A DNA stretch of 64,000 bases, from the NCBI GenBank assembly GCA_015548865.1, contig JADMXW010000009.1:1-64000 (forward strand), given 5' to 3'. Position numbers and translations under genes: made by a program. Below, in pieces: positions 46,262 to 55,892 of this stretch (positions within the stretch are counted from its first letter, which is position 1; each line of letters starts with the position of its first letter). The stretch comes from Serratia marcescens (GTDB taxonomy: Bacteria; Pseudomonadota; Gammaproteobacteria; Enterobacterales; Enterobacteriaceae). The notes beneath the pieces are model-generated. The model saw only the letters and a program-made list of their open reading frames with translations. It searched no databases and was not told the DNA's origin.

Positions 46262-48832
46262 TTACTTTTTAGTAAGCCCACCAGTGTTGATATATGCTTG
46301 CTTTATTGCGGCACCTTGTCTCCCCGTCCAAAAAGGGCCCCTGTATGGCACATTAGCAGCTCCGATTGCCTGAGCCATCACATCTGTTTTTTTCATGCCT
46401 TCATTTTCAGTTATACGTACCGAGGCCTCCCTCACCAAATGTTGGGGATCACGTTTGGTGCTGGTTTGTGTATTCTGCATATGATCTGTTATGAATGCAT
46501 TCGAACTTGATGAGTACTGCTTGAACTCAGCAACACCAGTCCTGCCAGTCCTGCCAGTCCTGCCTGGTCCCATGTAGGAACCAAACGTAGACATGTTGCT
46601 GCCAGCCGTTCTCTTCGGGCTATCCTCTTGTTCCTTCTTTGCCAATATTAGTGAAGAAGGTATATTCATTTTATGGTCATGTATATCAGGTGTTACTGGA
46701 GCTACCTCTTTGGTGTTATTATCACCAAGCTCAATAATATTCTCTATCGCGGCAGCGCTAGATTTTTCGAGCAAACCCTTTGGTTTGTTTTCCGAAAAAG
46801 GTTTATGACTTGTGTGTTGCATCTTAGCTTCAGCTGTCGGTGTTTTTGCTGATTGCCAGTAACGCTTAAATTCTGCGGCCCCTGTTTGCCCCGTTCTGTT
46901 GGGCCCCATATAGGTATGACTCTCTTGCGCACTCAGTTCTGACGATTGCACCATCGCCGCATTACTCTCCAAGCGGTTTAACACTGCAGCACCTTGTGCT
47001 CGTTCGCGAGTAGACGAAACTGCTGTAAGCACATTAGCCGTCGTATTCATGGAAACATTGTTTTTTCCTGCCAGTGGTTGAGAGCCCAAGGCTCCGACCT
47101 TGTCTTCATACAAACGATGTCGGTCGCTGTTTCTCACCGGATCAGTTTGACTAGAAAGCGTCGTGAGAGATTCATTTTTTTTAGTCAATTGACTATCAGA
47201 TGCAACCGACGCTGACTGCCAGTCTTGTTGATATTGGGCAGCCCCCGTTCTACCTGTGCTAAATGGTCCAAGATAGGGGCTCGGGCTTTTTCTGACAGAT
47301 GCATCAAGATTATTCAATATCGGCGGCATTATATTCTGAACAGAAGTACGCGCATCCAGCTCAGCATTGATATTTAGTGTTGAATCAACCTTCCCTCTGG
47401 TTACCACTCTACTAGGATGATTTTCATCAGTGATGTTTTCAGTCAAACCATTCGAATTGATGCCATCAATGAGATCATAGCCTTCTTGATCCGTAATTGT
47501 TTCCGAAGGTGTTGGTATTTCAGAAACACGCTTACCGCTGTTATTGGTCACGTTAGCCGAACCAACTTCAGTCCCACGCCCTCCCTGTAAGTTACTTCTC
47601 TCCCCGCTATTAATATCATGATCAGATGGTCGCCCAGAGATATTGGTGAAATTCTGATGTTGAGTTGCTGATGCCATTGCTGAACGTGGCAATTTCACTT
47701 CCTGTTCGTTAGGCTGATTAGTGTTCTCCTTTATCACAAAATGACTGTTATCATTAAAGTGAATACTATTATCATTGGTAGTAGTACTATAGTCATTGAA
47801 AATATAAGTTGGCCCAGAAACTTCTTTACTAATACCATCATCTGGTTTTGAGGCCACTGTATTTCCAGAGCCTTCACTCTGAGGTGCGCCTTCTCGCTGG
47901 AGATAATCTTTAAACAGATCTAATTTTATTGGTTGATGATCAAGAAGTGCATCTATACGTTGAAAATGAGTGTAGCCATTTATCACACTCTCCATTCGAT
48001 CAAAGACCCTCTTTGATTCACGAAATGAGATATCCTTCCACTTACTAAGTAAAGTCTCTCTTAGCGTTTTGTCTGACACAGTATTAATCTTACTCTCAAC
48101 CATGCGATCAATGGTTGCGTCGTAGTTTAATCCCTTTGCTATCATTTCAGCAGAATTTTTGTTAATACGTGCATCGATAGCCTTGAGTACACCGGCGCCC
48201 TTGAGCAAAGAACCTGCATAGGGTGATTTACTTTTCAATCCATATTTATTGACGTTATCAACATAAAATTGAATATCTTTTTTTACTTCCGCAGGAACAG
48301 GATTGCCATCATGAGTATATGACTCACTCAGCATTTTGAGCATAACAAAGATTTGCTTAACCTTAGCCACAGCGATAGCGTTGTTATCGGGGGTCGATAA
48401 CGTAGTAAAGAATTTATCTAGACCACCAATATTTTCCTCTTTGCGTAAAAACGCCATTGCATCGTCTTCACTTTTTTTCAAAAAACTGGAACTACTATCC
48501 AATGAGCTAAAAACATCATTAAATATTAAAGCATCATGAATATCAATATGTTGAGATCTGACATCCTCAACATGTGCTTCATTTCTGTTTACATCACGTC
48601 TCACATTTTTGACACTTGCACCCAGGCGGGGAGTTGATGCTTGAATTGGCGGCTTCGATGAAATCGCTCCTCCAGTTGACTGAGCTCGTTGATGTGAAAA
48701 TACTTCTTTAGCTTGCTTTATATTCTTAAAAAACTCGATATAATTATCTTTATTACTATTATTTGGAAAAGTATTTGGTCGTGTCGTTCTCAATATTCCT
48801 GCACGGTTCATACTAGTTGTTGAGAAATGCAT
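46262..48832 (-). CDS. SipA-position secreted protein with C-terminal YxGPxxTGRxGAA repeats
   Basis: Likely secreted effector of 856 residues in the place of sipA. The start MHFSTTSMNR has AAGGTGAT 5 nt upstream; an ATG seven codons earlier overlaps sipD. Residues about 90-310 are helical and might be a distant SipA-type N-terminal chaperone-binding domain. Residues 343-365, rich in Asn-Asp-Asn-Ser, recall the NDNS region of SipA. The C-terminal part has four copies of the motif Y-x-G-P-x-x-T-G-R/Q-x-G-A-A (residues 520-539, 641-660, 753-773, 830-846) in disordered Ser/Thr-rich linkers. The actin-binding C-terminal domain of SipA is not seen. The chaperone would be the InvB homologue. Homology to SipA is uncertain. 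Confidence 0.75.
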   Translation of the reverse strand: MHFSTTSMNRAGILRTTRPNTFPNNSNKDNYIEFFKNIKQAKEVFSHQRAQSTGGAISSKPPIQASTPRLGASVKNVRRDVNRNEAHVEDVRSQHIDIHDALIFNDVFSSLDSSSSFLKKSEDDAMAFLRKEENIGGLDKFFTTLSTPDNNAIAVAKVKQIFVMLKMLSESYTHDGNPVPAEVKKDIQFYVDNVNKYGLKSKSPYAGSLLKGAGVLKAIDARINKNSAEMIAKGLNYDATIDRMVESKINTVSDKTLRETLLSKWKDISFRESKRVFDRMESVINGYTHFQRIDALLDHQPIKLDLFKDYLQREGAPQSEGSGNTVASKPDDGISKEVSGPTYIFNDYSTTTNDNSIHFNDNSHFVIKENTNQPNEQEVKLPRSAMASATQHQNFTNISGRPSDHDINSGERSNLQGGRGTEVGSANVTNNSGKRVSEIPTPSETITDQEGYDLIDGINSNGLTENITDENHPSRVVTRGKVDSTLNINAELDARTSVQNIMPPILNNLDASVRKSPSPYLGPFSTGRTGAAQYQQDWQSASVASDSQLTKKNESLTTLSSQTDPVRNSDRHRLYEDKVGALGSQPLAGKNNVSMNTTANVLTAVSSTRERAQGAAVLNRLESNAAMVQSSELSAQESHTYMGPNRTGQTGAAEFKRYWQSAKTPTAEAKMQHTSHKPFSENKPKGLLEKSSAAAIENIIELGDNNTKEVAPVTPDIHDHKMNIPSSLILAKKEQEDSPKRTAGSNMSTFGSYMGPGRTGRTGRTGVAEFKQYSSSSNAFITDHMQNTQTSTKRDPQHLVREASVRITENEGMKKTDVMAQAIGAANVPYRGPFWTGRQGAAIKQAYINTGGLTKK
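46295..47275 (-). repeat. Four dispersed protein repeats (YxGPxxTGRxGAA)
   Basis: Repeat positions are 47216-47275, 46853-46912, 46514-46576 and 46295-46345. Core residues are YLGPFSTGRTGAA, YMGPNRTGQTGAA, YMGPGRTGRTGRTGVA and YRGPFWTGRQGAA. The first three continue with an aromatic stretch of about 8 residues (such as QYQQDWQ). Spacings are 121, 112 and 77 residues. Confidence 0.9.
46536..46562. repeat. Perfect 9 bp x 3 tandem repeat in the SipA-position gene
   Basis: Three exact copies of ccagtcctg on the plus strand encode RTG-RTG-RTG within the third protein repeat. The other protein repeats have one such unit. The unit keeps the frame. Confidence 0.97.
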
Positions 48833-48845
48833 AATATCACCTTCA

Positions 48846-49955
48846 TTAAACAAAGAATTGCTTATCGCATTCCAAAAGGCTTGAAATGGTACTACTTAAT
48901 ATTTTCACTAAATTATCAAAAGTTGAATGAGCATTTGCAAACTTCTGAGTCAGCGTTTGCATACTATTTTGTATATGATCCTTTTGCATATCAATGCCAG
49001 TTTGCCAGGCAGACCATTGTGCAGCATTAAAGGACATATTTTCATTCTTAACTGAATTATTGATATTAGTTAGCGGACTAATATCAATGTGAACAATATA
49101 AGTACCATCATCCAATTGACGTATACAGTCATCAGTACTAAGCCCAAACTCTCTCGCCCAAGCTTCACAGTCTTCGAGACTGGCTCCTTTTATTTCATCG
49201 TCATTTAGACTGATGCTTTCATTTTCAGAGTCATTTTGTACAGGAAATAATGTCGTGGACATACTAGGAACTGTGTACTTACCCATCTTATCCTGAAGGG
49301 TATTTTGAAATTCTTTGCCGTCAAGAATTGTCTTATCACCATCTGCAGAGATAAACTGGGTTAAAGATGACATGAAATCAGAAAAATCTTTATAAAACTC
49401 AGCATTCTTTGTTACTGCTTCCTGAAAAACATCTAAATAACTTTCAGACATGGAGTCAATAGCATCGGAAACCTTATCATTAATATCTCTACTCGATAAA
49501 GTAGTAAAGTCACCAGAATCAGCAAGATCTGAAATGACACTATCATAGGTTATCGCTGATTCGTGATTGAGATCTTCCAGTGCGAAATAAGCGAGTTCGT
49601 TTATAATAGAAGATGAATAACTCTCTTTTAATTCAGGATGTTGTGCGAACATATCTTTAATAACGCTCATTCTTTGTTTCACGTCATGCGTAATCAGCTC
49701 CCTCCTTGCCTGAAAAGATTTTACTTCATCAAGTAACCCCTCCATGTTTTTTTCTTTTACATAATCATCAATCTTCTTTCCATCTGTCATCACTGATGAA
49801 AAAGGTCTGAGGAGAAGTCGATGATAACCATCACTACGAGGTAATACATTAACCTCATCCGTTACAGGTTCCTGAAAAATCGCATTGTCAGTAGATTTTT
49901 CTTTTGAATAAATGTCAATTCTCGATGAAGGCCTTGATGCTGATAATATGTCCAT
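48846..49955 (-). CDS. sipD: Needle-tip translocator SipD/IpaD
   Basis: Hydrophilic translocator that caps the needle and senses host contact. The 369-residue product (SipD 343) matches the IpaD/SipD family best at the C-terminal coiled coil, with FNAAQWSAWQTGIDMQKDHI and QTLTQKFANAHSTFDNLVKI close to SipD. The middle carries an acidic insertion. AGAGGATGAC precedes the ATG. The gap to the next gene is 13 bp. Confidence 0.92.
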   Translation of the reverse strand: MDILSASRPSSRIDIYSKEKSTDNAIFQEPVTDEVNVLPRSDGYHRLLLRPFSSVMTDGKKIDDYVKEKNMEGLLDEVKSFQARRELITHDVKQRMSVIKDMFAQHPELKESYSSSIINELAYFALEDLNHESAITYDSVISDLADSGDFTTLSSRDINDKVSDAIDSMSESYLDVFQEAVTKNAEFYKDFSDFMSSLTQFISADGDKTILDGKEFQNTLQDKMGKYTVPSMSTTLFPVQNDSENESISLNDDEIKGASLEDCEAWAREFGLSTDDCIRQLDDGTYIVHIDISPLTNINNSVKNENMSFNAAQWSAWQTGIDMQKDHIQNSMQTLTQKFANAHSTFDNLVKILSSTISSLLECDKQFFV

Positions 49956-50013
49956 GTCATCCTCTGACTTAACCGCCTATATTAAAAGGCGGTTTATCAT
50001 ATACATTAGTTAG

Positions 50014-51132
50014 TTACATTTTCGTGTTATTAGCGACAACACTGGCGGTATCATTGATACTTTTAGCTATGTTCTCAAGCGTTGCCAACAATGCGGTCTT
50101 GAGTTTTTCAGCATCCTGCGCACTCTCTTCGTTTCGTTGGCTCTGCTGCATAAAGACATCTTTATCGAACTGTCGTAATTGTTGCAGGCCATTCTGCTCT
50201 GCCTGGCTTAATATCATTTGAGAAGATGCAATGGTTCCCATTGCTAACGCCCCACCCTGGACGGCTTGTCCAATACCAACCTGCTGCTGTGATGCACTTA
50301 GTGTCATTTGAAGTTGGGATTCCTGGTTCTGCGCTTTCATATACTGGTTATTAGGCGTTTGCTTCAATCGCGTCATATCTTGCTGCCACATCGACTCATT
50401 CATATCCTTTCCGCGTGAAAGTGTTGCTTGAGCATCCAAATTATTACCGAAGTTTTTATGTTGAGAAATTCTTGCACCTTGGATTTCATGCCCTTTGATA
50501 GCCAGACTATGCCCTTTATGAACCTTGACTCCGCCCGTCAACGCCATGCCACTTGTCACAATGCTACTTGTAAGATCTTTTTTAAGCTGCTCTCGTGCAG
50601 CCTGCATACTATGCTCAACTGAGTTTTCAAGACTTTTTTGACTCGTCTCAAGCATTTTATTTTTCATTCCGTTTTCAGCATGCTTACTCAATAAAGCCGT
50701 TTTTGCGATGTCAATTAATGGTGAAAAACGTTTACTGCTGTATCCACCGAGAAAGTTTGAAGCTGACGTAATACTCTCTGACCTGCTCGTAAGTTCTTTC
50801 TCCTGTGTTGCAGACCTTTGTTCATTCGGCACGGACAATAATGAACTACTTTGAGAGTACAAAGAAATCTGTTTGTTCAATAGGTTAGTATCCGTTTCTG
50901 ACATGGGTCTGGTGATATCAGGAATACGAATATCAATACCTATCAGGTGATTGGATGCCTGTTGCACTAGCATTGTTCTATTTTTATTTGCTTCCGTCAC
51001 ATCTAAAGGCTTGTTATTTGATTTCTGAATAAAACCAGTATTATCCATGCCTTTTCGATGCATCTCATCCTGAGCAGAGGCAGTTTTTACCTGGGAAATA
51101 GTACTATTAGTGTTTACTGTAGACACGGCCAT
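50014..51132 (-). CDS. sipC: Translocon protein SipC/IpaC
   Basis: Forms the host-membrane pore with SipB; in Salmonella it also nucleates and bundles actin. The 372-residue product (SipC 409) has a hydrophobic region near residues 285-310 (GQAVQGGALAMGTIASSQM) flanked by Gln-rich helices, and the C-terminal QQLRQF...NDTASVVANNTKM part resembles SipC. GGAGG lies before the ATG. It is 11 bp after sipB. Confidence 0.85.
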   Translation of the reverse strand: MAVSTVNTNSTISQVKTASAQDEMHRKGMDNTGFIQKSNNKPLDVTEANKNRTMLVQQASNHLIGIDIRIPDITRPMSETDTNLLNKQISLYSQSSSLLSVPNEQRSATQEKELTSRSESITSASNFLGGYSSKRFSPLIDIAKTALLSKHAENGMKNKMLETSQKSLENSVEHSMQAAREQLKKDLTSSIVTSGMALTGGVKVHKGHSLAIKGHEIQGARISQHKNFGNNLDAQATLSRGKDMNESMWQQDMTRLKQTPNNQYMKAQNQESQLQMTLSASQQQVGIGQAVQGGALAMGTIASSQMILSQAEQNGLQQLRQFDKDVFMQQSQRNEESAQDAEKLKTALLATLENIAKSINDTASVVANNTKM

Positions 51133-51143
51133 GATGCCTCCTA

Positions 51144-53087
51144 TTAGGCTCTGATATTTCTGACAACACTCTTACCAGTGTTAGCTTTATTGCTTAACAA
51201 GTCCGACAACGTCATATTTATCGATTGAGATGCTTTAAAGTCATCTTCATGATTAGCAAGAATCCTACTTAAAAGATCGCGTAAAATACTGACATTCATT
51301 GCAGCTAAATTAAATTCAGATATAGCCTTTGCAGCCTGAAGTCTAATATTTGAAATATTGATACTCATTCCACTCTGAACAATGGGCATTGATGTGTGAA
51401 CGCCGTTCTTCAACATTTCCAAACGGTGTAATGCAATATTACCTAATCGCTTAGCATCATCCGGATCGCTCACTTTTAAAACCTTCATGACGTTTGTATT
51501 AACTTTATCTGACAAATCATCCAGTTTTTTATTAATCTCACGGGTAATCTTTCCCACCTGTTTTGTCACTGACTGCATACTTCTACTCAATGCCGCACTA
51601 CCCTGTCTCATTGAATTATTAACAACTTGAGGTATAATTTTATTAATGACCTGCGTTATCGCCTGCTTAATTGACTGCATAATGGCGGAAGTCATTGCCT
51701 GAGACATTTTTTCAATCATGAATTTAGCTGCTGTCTTTGCAACCAAGGAAATAGCGACAATTGCGGCAATGGTCACTGCAGCAGTGACCACCATATGAAT
51801 CGTATCCATCATATTAGCACCGGTCGCTTTATCGATGGCATTCAACAGTAACCCCAATGGAGTCTTATCAAAAATCTCTGTAATAATATCTCCCAGAATA
51901 TTCATTAGAGGCATAAAAACATGCTCCATGAGAGGATTCATCACCATTTCAGTTAATGATTTACCGGTGATCGCAGCAACGATGGGGTCAGCCACCATCA
52001 AGCCAATGCCCACGGCCATCAATGCTACACCACCACCGCCGAATATGGTTGTAATTGCTCCCAATGCGATGGCGAGCCCCCCTAAAACCTTGCCGATGCA
52101 ACTGGCCATTTTTTGCGCTTCTTCAGCTTTTCTAACCTGTTCTTCGTATTCATCTGACTTACGCTGCATTTCCGCCTGACGCGCTTTCGTCTGAATACGA
52201 TTCAGTTCAAGATCATTTTTCAGTTTTTCTGTAGAGGCCTCTTCCATTTGCATGATGAACTCAGTTATCATCATGATCATGACTGCCGTTTTAGTCAGCG
52301 CTTTCTCTGATTGCACTACAGCATTACTGGATACAACTCCGCCTTTTGGCGTAATGTCCACATCGCCATACTGTTTATTCATTTCTGCTGTGCTGGCATT
52401 AATGTCATTCAAGACACTCTGCATAGCGGCACGTTTTTGCTCTGCGATCGCTCGCGTATCAGACAATGTGGATTGGGCAAGATCTAGCGACTTTCGAGCA
52501 TCAGCAATATCCTTTTTCGCCTGCGTTACGGCAGGCTCATCTGCAATGGGTGGGTCATCAGGATCCGTAACCCCTAGCTGCTCCAACATATCTGCAAGGG
52601 AGTTCTGCGCTTCATCGAGCTTACGTTGTACCTGCGCCACATCATCAGCTGCGGTATCAACAGCGTTTTGCGCCGCGGAAAACTCAGACTCCAGACCATC
52701 GAAGGTTTGGTGCAACTCATCCAAATGCGCTGACAGCTCACGTGCTTTTTCCATGCGGGCCTCTGACTGAGTAACAAACACGGCGAGAGCATTGGCACGC
52801 AGTGTGGCATCCATACCACTGGTAATCTCCTGATATCGCGCCATTAAAAGCAACATTTGCGCTTTGCTGGTTAATGGTGACGATTGACGAATAACGGGTA
52901 ACTCAACACTCTCAGCGGTCAAAGATTGGTTTTGCACAGATACATCATCAGCAATGATTTCTCTGGCACTTTGCTGAGCCAGTTGATCAATCGCTTTTCC
53001 CTTTACCTGAGAAATATGCGTTTTAGCCAAAATCGCTTCATTTACCTTTCCAAGGCTACTTCTTGGTGGCAAACTGGCAACGTTCAT
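51144..53087 (-). CDS. sipB: Translocon protein SipB/IpaB
   Basis: Pore-forming translocator. The 647-residue product (SipB 593) has a long coiled coil (about 75-330), hydrophobic helices at about 331-367 and 430-450 (GKVLGGLAIALGAITTIFGG, ending in MVADPIVAAITGKS) and the end VVRNIRA comparable to the SipB end. The start MNVASLPPRSS is chosen because AGGA lies 6 nt before it; an ATG nine codons upstream has a weak site. Its chaperone is the SicA homologue just upstream. Confidence 0.92.
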   Translation of the reverse strand: MNVASLPPRSSLGKVNEAILAKTHISQVKGKAIDQLAQQSAREIIADDVSVQNQSLTAESVELPVIRQSSPLTSKAQMLLLMARYQEITSGMDATLRANALAVFVTQSEARMEKARELSAHLDELHQTFDGLESEFSAAQNAVDTAADDVAQVQRKLDEAQNSLADMLEQLGVTDPDDPPIADEPAVTQAKKDIADARKSLDLAQSTLSDTRAIAEQKRAAMQSVLNDINASTAEMNKQYGDVDITPKGGVVSSNAVVQSEKALTKTAVMIMMITEFIMQMEEASTEKLKNDLELNRIQTKARQAEMQRKSDEYEEQVRKAEEAQKMASCIGKVLGGLAIALGAITTIFGGGGVALMAVGIGLMVADPIVAAITGKSLTEMVMNPLMEHVFMPLMNILGDIITEIFDKTPLGLLLNAIDKATGANMMDTIHMVVTAAVTIAAIVAISLVAKTAAKFMIEKMSQAMTSAIMQSIKQAITQVINKIIPQVVNNSMRQGSAALSRSMQSVTKQVGKITREINKKLDDLSDKVNTNVMKVLKVSDPDDAKRLGNIALHRLEMLKNGVHTSMPIVQSGMSINISNIRLQAAKAISEFNLAAMNVSILRDLLSRILANHEDDFKASQSINMTLSDLLSNKANTGKSVVRNIRA

Positions 53088-53133
53088 CGTTCTTCCTGTT
53101 TTGACGACATCCATTTATGCATGACCTGTAAAA

Positions 53134-53652
53134 TTATATAGTTTCCTCTGAGGCTTCAGAATGAGTTAATTCGTCCCCCTCCCCCATATTTTTCCGAATA
53201 GTGCTCATATAAGCGTTGGCTTTCGAGACTAAAGTCGCATCCTCGCATCGTGAACAAACAATATCAAAACACTGTAATGCTTTAACGATATTTCCCATAA
53301 GAAGCTGACATTGGCCAGAATAAAAGACAGGATTAAAATTATTGTCAGCCATTACATAAGCCAGTGAATAAAAGTCGCAGGCTTTGCTGTAGTTTTTCTT
53401 AACCTGATTAACTGCACCCAACCCAATAAAATAATCTGGATTTTTCAGATCATAGAGACAAAGAAAATGGAATAAATTTTCTGCTTCCTCTAATTGACCA
53501 TTTTTGTATGCCTGATAAGCGTACGCATAAACATTTTCCATCATGTCATCAGTAATGCCATGAATTTCTTTTAATGTAGCGCCATGCTCCATTGTTGCTG
53601 TCATTAATAGTGCTGCTTCCTGCTCAGTGATAACACCCATATCTTGTTTCAT
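53134..53652 (-). CDS. sicA: Translocator chaperone SicA/SycD
   Basis: TPR chaperone that stabilises SipB and SipC before secretion, and in Salmonella co-activates InvF. The 172-residue product (SicA 165) has three TPR repeats, with YAYAYQAYKNGQLEEAENLF, FIGLGAVNQVKKNYSKACDF and NPVFYSGQCQLLMGNIVKAL. First gene of the sicA-sipBCD unit; 110 bp separate it from spaS, enough for its own promoter. Confidence 0.94.
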   Translation of the reverse strand: MKQDMGVITEQEAALLMTATMEHGATLKEIHGITDDMMENVYAYAYQAYKNGQLEEAENLFHFLCLYDLKNPDYFIGLGAVNQVKKNYSKACDFYSLAYVMADNNFNPVFYSGQCQLLMGNIVKALQCFDIVCSRCEDATLVSKANAYMSTIRKNMGEGDELTHSEASEETI

Positions 53653-53762
53653 TTTACTTTCCTCAGTAGTGTCATCGCTTCCTGCTGATGACCATTATTA
53701 AACCATGCGTTAATTTCACATTCACATAAAGAACGCTCATTCGGTGTGGCATATGAAAGTAG

Positions 53763-54806
53763 TTAACTCTCAGTTTTCCAAGCACTCTCAACCTGTTGTA
53801 ACCACACAAGGATACCAATGACGTTATCCAGTTCTTCAAGGCTGACAAAAGAGTAACGCTCATGTGTTTTAAATATCCTTCTCGCTAACCTGATATCCTC
53901 AACCACAGGAACCCCTACCTTTTCAGCATAAGCTCTGACGGCTAATGCTCTTTGGTTTCTTTCGAGTACTGAAATGAATGGAATCCCTACCATCTCCATA
54001 TTAAGATAGATTCCTACAGCGATATGCGTTGGATTAGCTATAATCACCGTTGAATTTTCAATATCAGTTTTTATTTGTTCAGATAACAATTCCGCATGTA
54101 ATTCTTTACGTTTAGACTTTATCTCTGGATCGCCGTCCTGTTCCTTAAACTCCCTTTTAACCTCTTGCTTGTCCATCTTAAGATCTCTGATGTGAAGAAA
54201 ATACTCAGCGAGAGCATCCAACACAAACACCAATAGAGCGCAGGACAAGCACAGATAAACTAACGCACCCAAAAGACTCCCCCACACCAAAAATATTTGC
54301 CCTGGTTCAGCATTGAGCTGAGAAAAAACCACATGCTTATTTTTATTCCAAAAAATAATACCTGCGATGATAAAACTTGTCAGAAAGAGTAACGTTTTTA
54401 CGACATCTTTTATTGTGCGCAAACTAAATAGCTTCTTAAATCCGTTAGCTGGGTTTAAAGCATTAAAATTCAGTTTTAATGCTTTACTGGCAAGCAAAAA
54501 ACCTGTTTGTAACAGCGTAGGGAACACCGAAGCAGCAATACAAAGTAAAAGGAAAGGTAAAAATAGTTTTACACCAGTCCAAAACATCGCTTCTGCATAA
54601 CCAAGTGCATCATGAGTAAAACCATTTTCAATAACGAGCCGCCACATAGTCATTAATGTGAATACACCTGAAAAGTTAATCAGATATTGCACGCCTAACA
54701 AAATCAAACAAGCAATGACTAAATCTTTACTTTTAAAAGACTGCCCCTTTTGTGCAGCATCTTTTTTCTTTTTTTCAGTAGGCTTTTCCGTTTTACTTCC
54801 GGCCAT
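53763..54806 (-). CDS. spaS: Export switch protein SpaS/SctU
   Basis: Inner-membrane export-gate protein that switches substrate class from needle to translocators. The 347-residue product (SpaS 356) has four membrane helices (about 28-200) and the autocleavage motif NPTH at 258-261, the same position as in Salmonella. AAGGAG precedes the ATG. Confidence 0.96.
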   Translation of the reverse strand: MAGSKTEKPTEKKKKDAAQKGQSFKSKDLVIACLILLGVQYLINFSGVFTLMTMWRLVIENGFTHDALGYAEAMFWTGVKLFLPFLLLCIAASVFPTLLQTGFLLASKALKLNFNALNPANGFKKLFSLRTIKDVVKTLLFLTSFIIAGIIFWNKNKHVVFSQLNAEPGQIFLVWGSLLGALVYLCLSCALLVFVLDALAEYFLHIRDLKMDKQEVKREFKEQDGDPEIKSKRKELHAELLSEQIKTDIENSTVIIANPTHIAVGIYLNMEMVGIPFISVLERNQRALAVRAYAEKVGVPVVEDIRLARRIFKTHERYSFVSLEELDNVIGILVWLQQVESAWKTES

Positions 54807-54854
54807 AACACTCCTTTATATTTTAGATATCATGTTAAATAAAGTTTTGTTAAA

Positions 54855-55622
54855 TCACCAACCAAGTAGATCAATCGGATAGAGACGCAAATTTATGATT
54901 CGATCTGGTAATATTGGTGTAAAATAGAGAAGCAACAAAAAGAAGCCAATTACACTTTTCACCGTTAATGCTAAAGCAAATGCATTTAGCTGTGGTGCAA
55001 ACCTTGCCAATAAACCTAAAAAAAGCTCGGACAACAAAAAAATAACGATCAAAGGGCTGGAAAGAATAACACCATTTTTCACGACCAAAGAAAGAAACCC
55101 AACTACTGTGCGATATGCTGGTAAATCTAATTGATAAGGCTGCCATAATTGATAACTTTTTTCGAAAACCTCCAGCATTAGCAACAGCCCTCCACTTTGC
55201 AACACAATTACTGCTGCAAACAGATTAAAAAAATTGGCCAATTCAGACGTATCAACACCAGAGAGTGGATCAATGCTGCTACTCAGCGTCGCACCACGCT
55301 GGTTGTCGATAAAACTACCTGTCGCGTGCAATACCCAGCAAGGTAAACAAAGAAAACTGGCTATAATCAGGCCAATGGCTAACTCTTTACCCATCAAGAT
55401 TAAAAACCAGACATTATCATATCCAACCATCGCAGCCCCTGGATACGGCCAGAGAACACTTCCCGTCAGTAAAGCAACAGGTAACCTGATAGCCCCAGTC
55501 AACGTGTTATTGTTGAAAAATGGGAGCAATATGAATGCAGGCATTAAACGAGCAGATACCATAGCCATTTCATAGAGCCAAGTGTGAAGATCGAAAAACA
55601 TTCCGGTAAACATAGTACTCAT
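54855..55622 (-). CDS. spaR: Export apparatus protein SpaR/SctT
   Basis: Part of the SpaP-SpaQ-SpaR core through which substrates pass. The 255-residue product has about seven hydrophobic segments and the FliR-family block LFAAVIVLQSGGLLLMLEVFEKSY (in parts). Its ATG overlaps the spaQ stop (TGATG), so the two are coupled. A second Met three codons on is also possible. Confidence 0.94.
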   Translation of the reverse strand: MSTMFTGMFFDLHTWLYEMAMVSARLMPAFILLPFFNNNTLTGAIRLPVALLTGSVLWPYPGAAMVGYDNVWFLILMGKELAIGLIIASFLCLPCWVLHATGSFIDNQRGATLSSSIDPLSGVDTSELANFFNLFAAVIVLQSGGLLLMLEVFEKSYQLWQPYQLDLPAYRTVVGFLSLVVKNGVILSSPLIVIFLLSELFLGLLARFAPQLNAFALALTVKSVIGFFLLLLYFTPILPDRIINLRLYPIDLLGW

Positions 55623-55876
55623 CACGCGAGCGCAATCTTTATTACTTCACGAGCATAATTCAGCATAATATCGCCATACCATCCGGAAATAAGAAATAGA
55701 CACAACGCTACGCTCAATAACTTCACGCCAAAAGGCAGCGTTTGCTCCTGAAGCTGTGTTACCGTTTGAAATAAACCAACCAGAAGACCAACAATAGTTG
55801 CTACTGCAACGGGTAATACAGACATGGTTAAAATCAAGTAAAGCGCTTTATTTCCTGCAAAGGCTATTTCATCCAT
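55622..55876 (-). CDS. spaQ: Export apparatus protein SpaQ/SctS
   Basis: Small gate protein of 84 residues (SpaQ 86), with two membrane hairpin helices and the FliQ-family stretch ATIVGLLVGLFQTVTQLQEQ followed by TLPFGVKLL. GGAG lies just before the ATG. Confidence 0.96.
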   Translation of the reverse strand: MDEIAFAGNKALYLILTMSVLPVAVATIVGLLVGLFQTVTQLQEQTLPFGVKLLSVALCLFLISGWYGDIMLNYAREVIKIALA

Positions 55877-55892
55877 GATATTTTCTCCACGT

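Noticed and set aside
52252-52770. 172-codon plus-strand open frame inside sipB
   Set aside because: Antisense to the coiled-coil region of sipB; low-complexity Ser/Ala/Cys composition.
53672-53863. 63-codon minus-strand frame between sicA and spaS
   Set aside because: Overlaps the end of spaS in another frame with no ribosome binding site; taken as a shadow.
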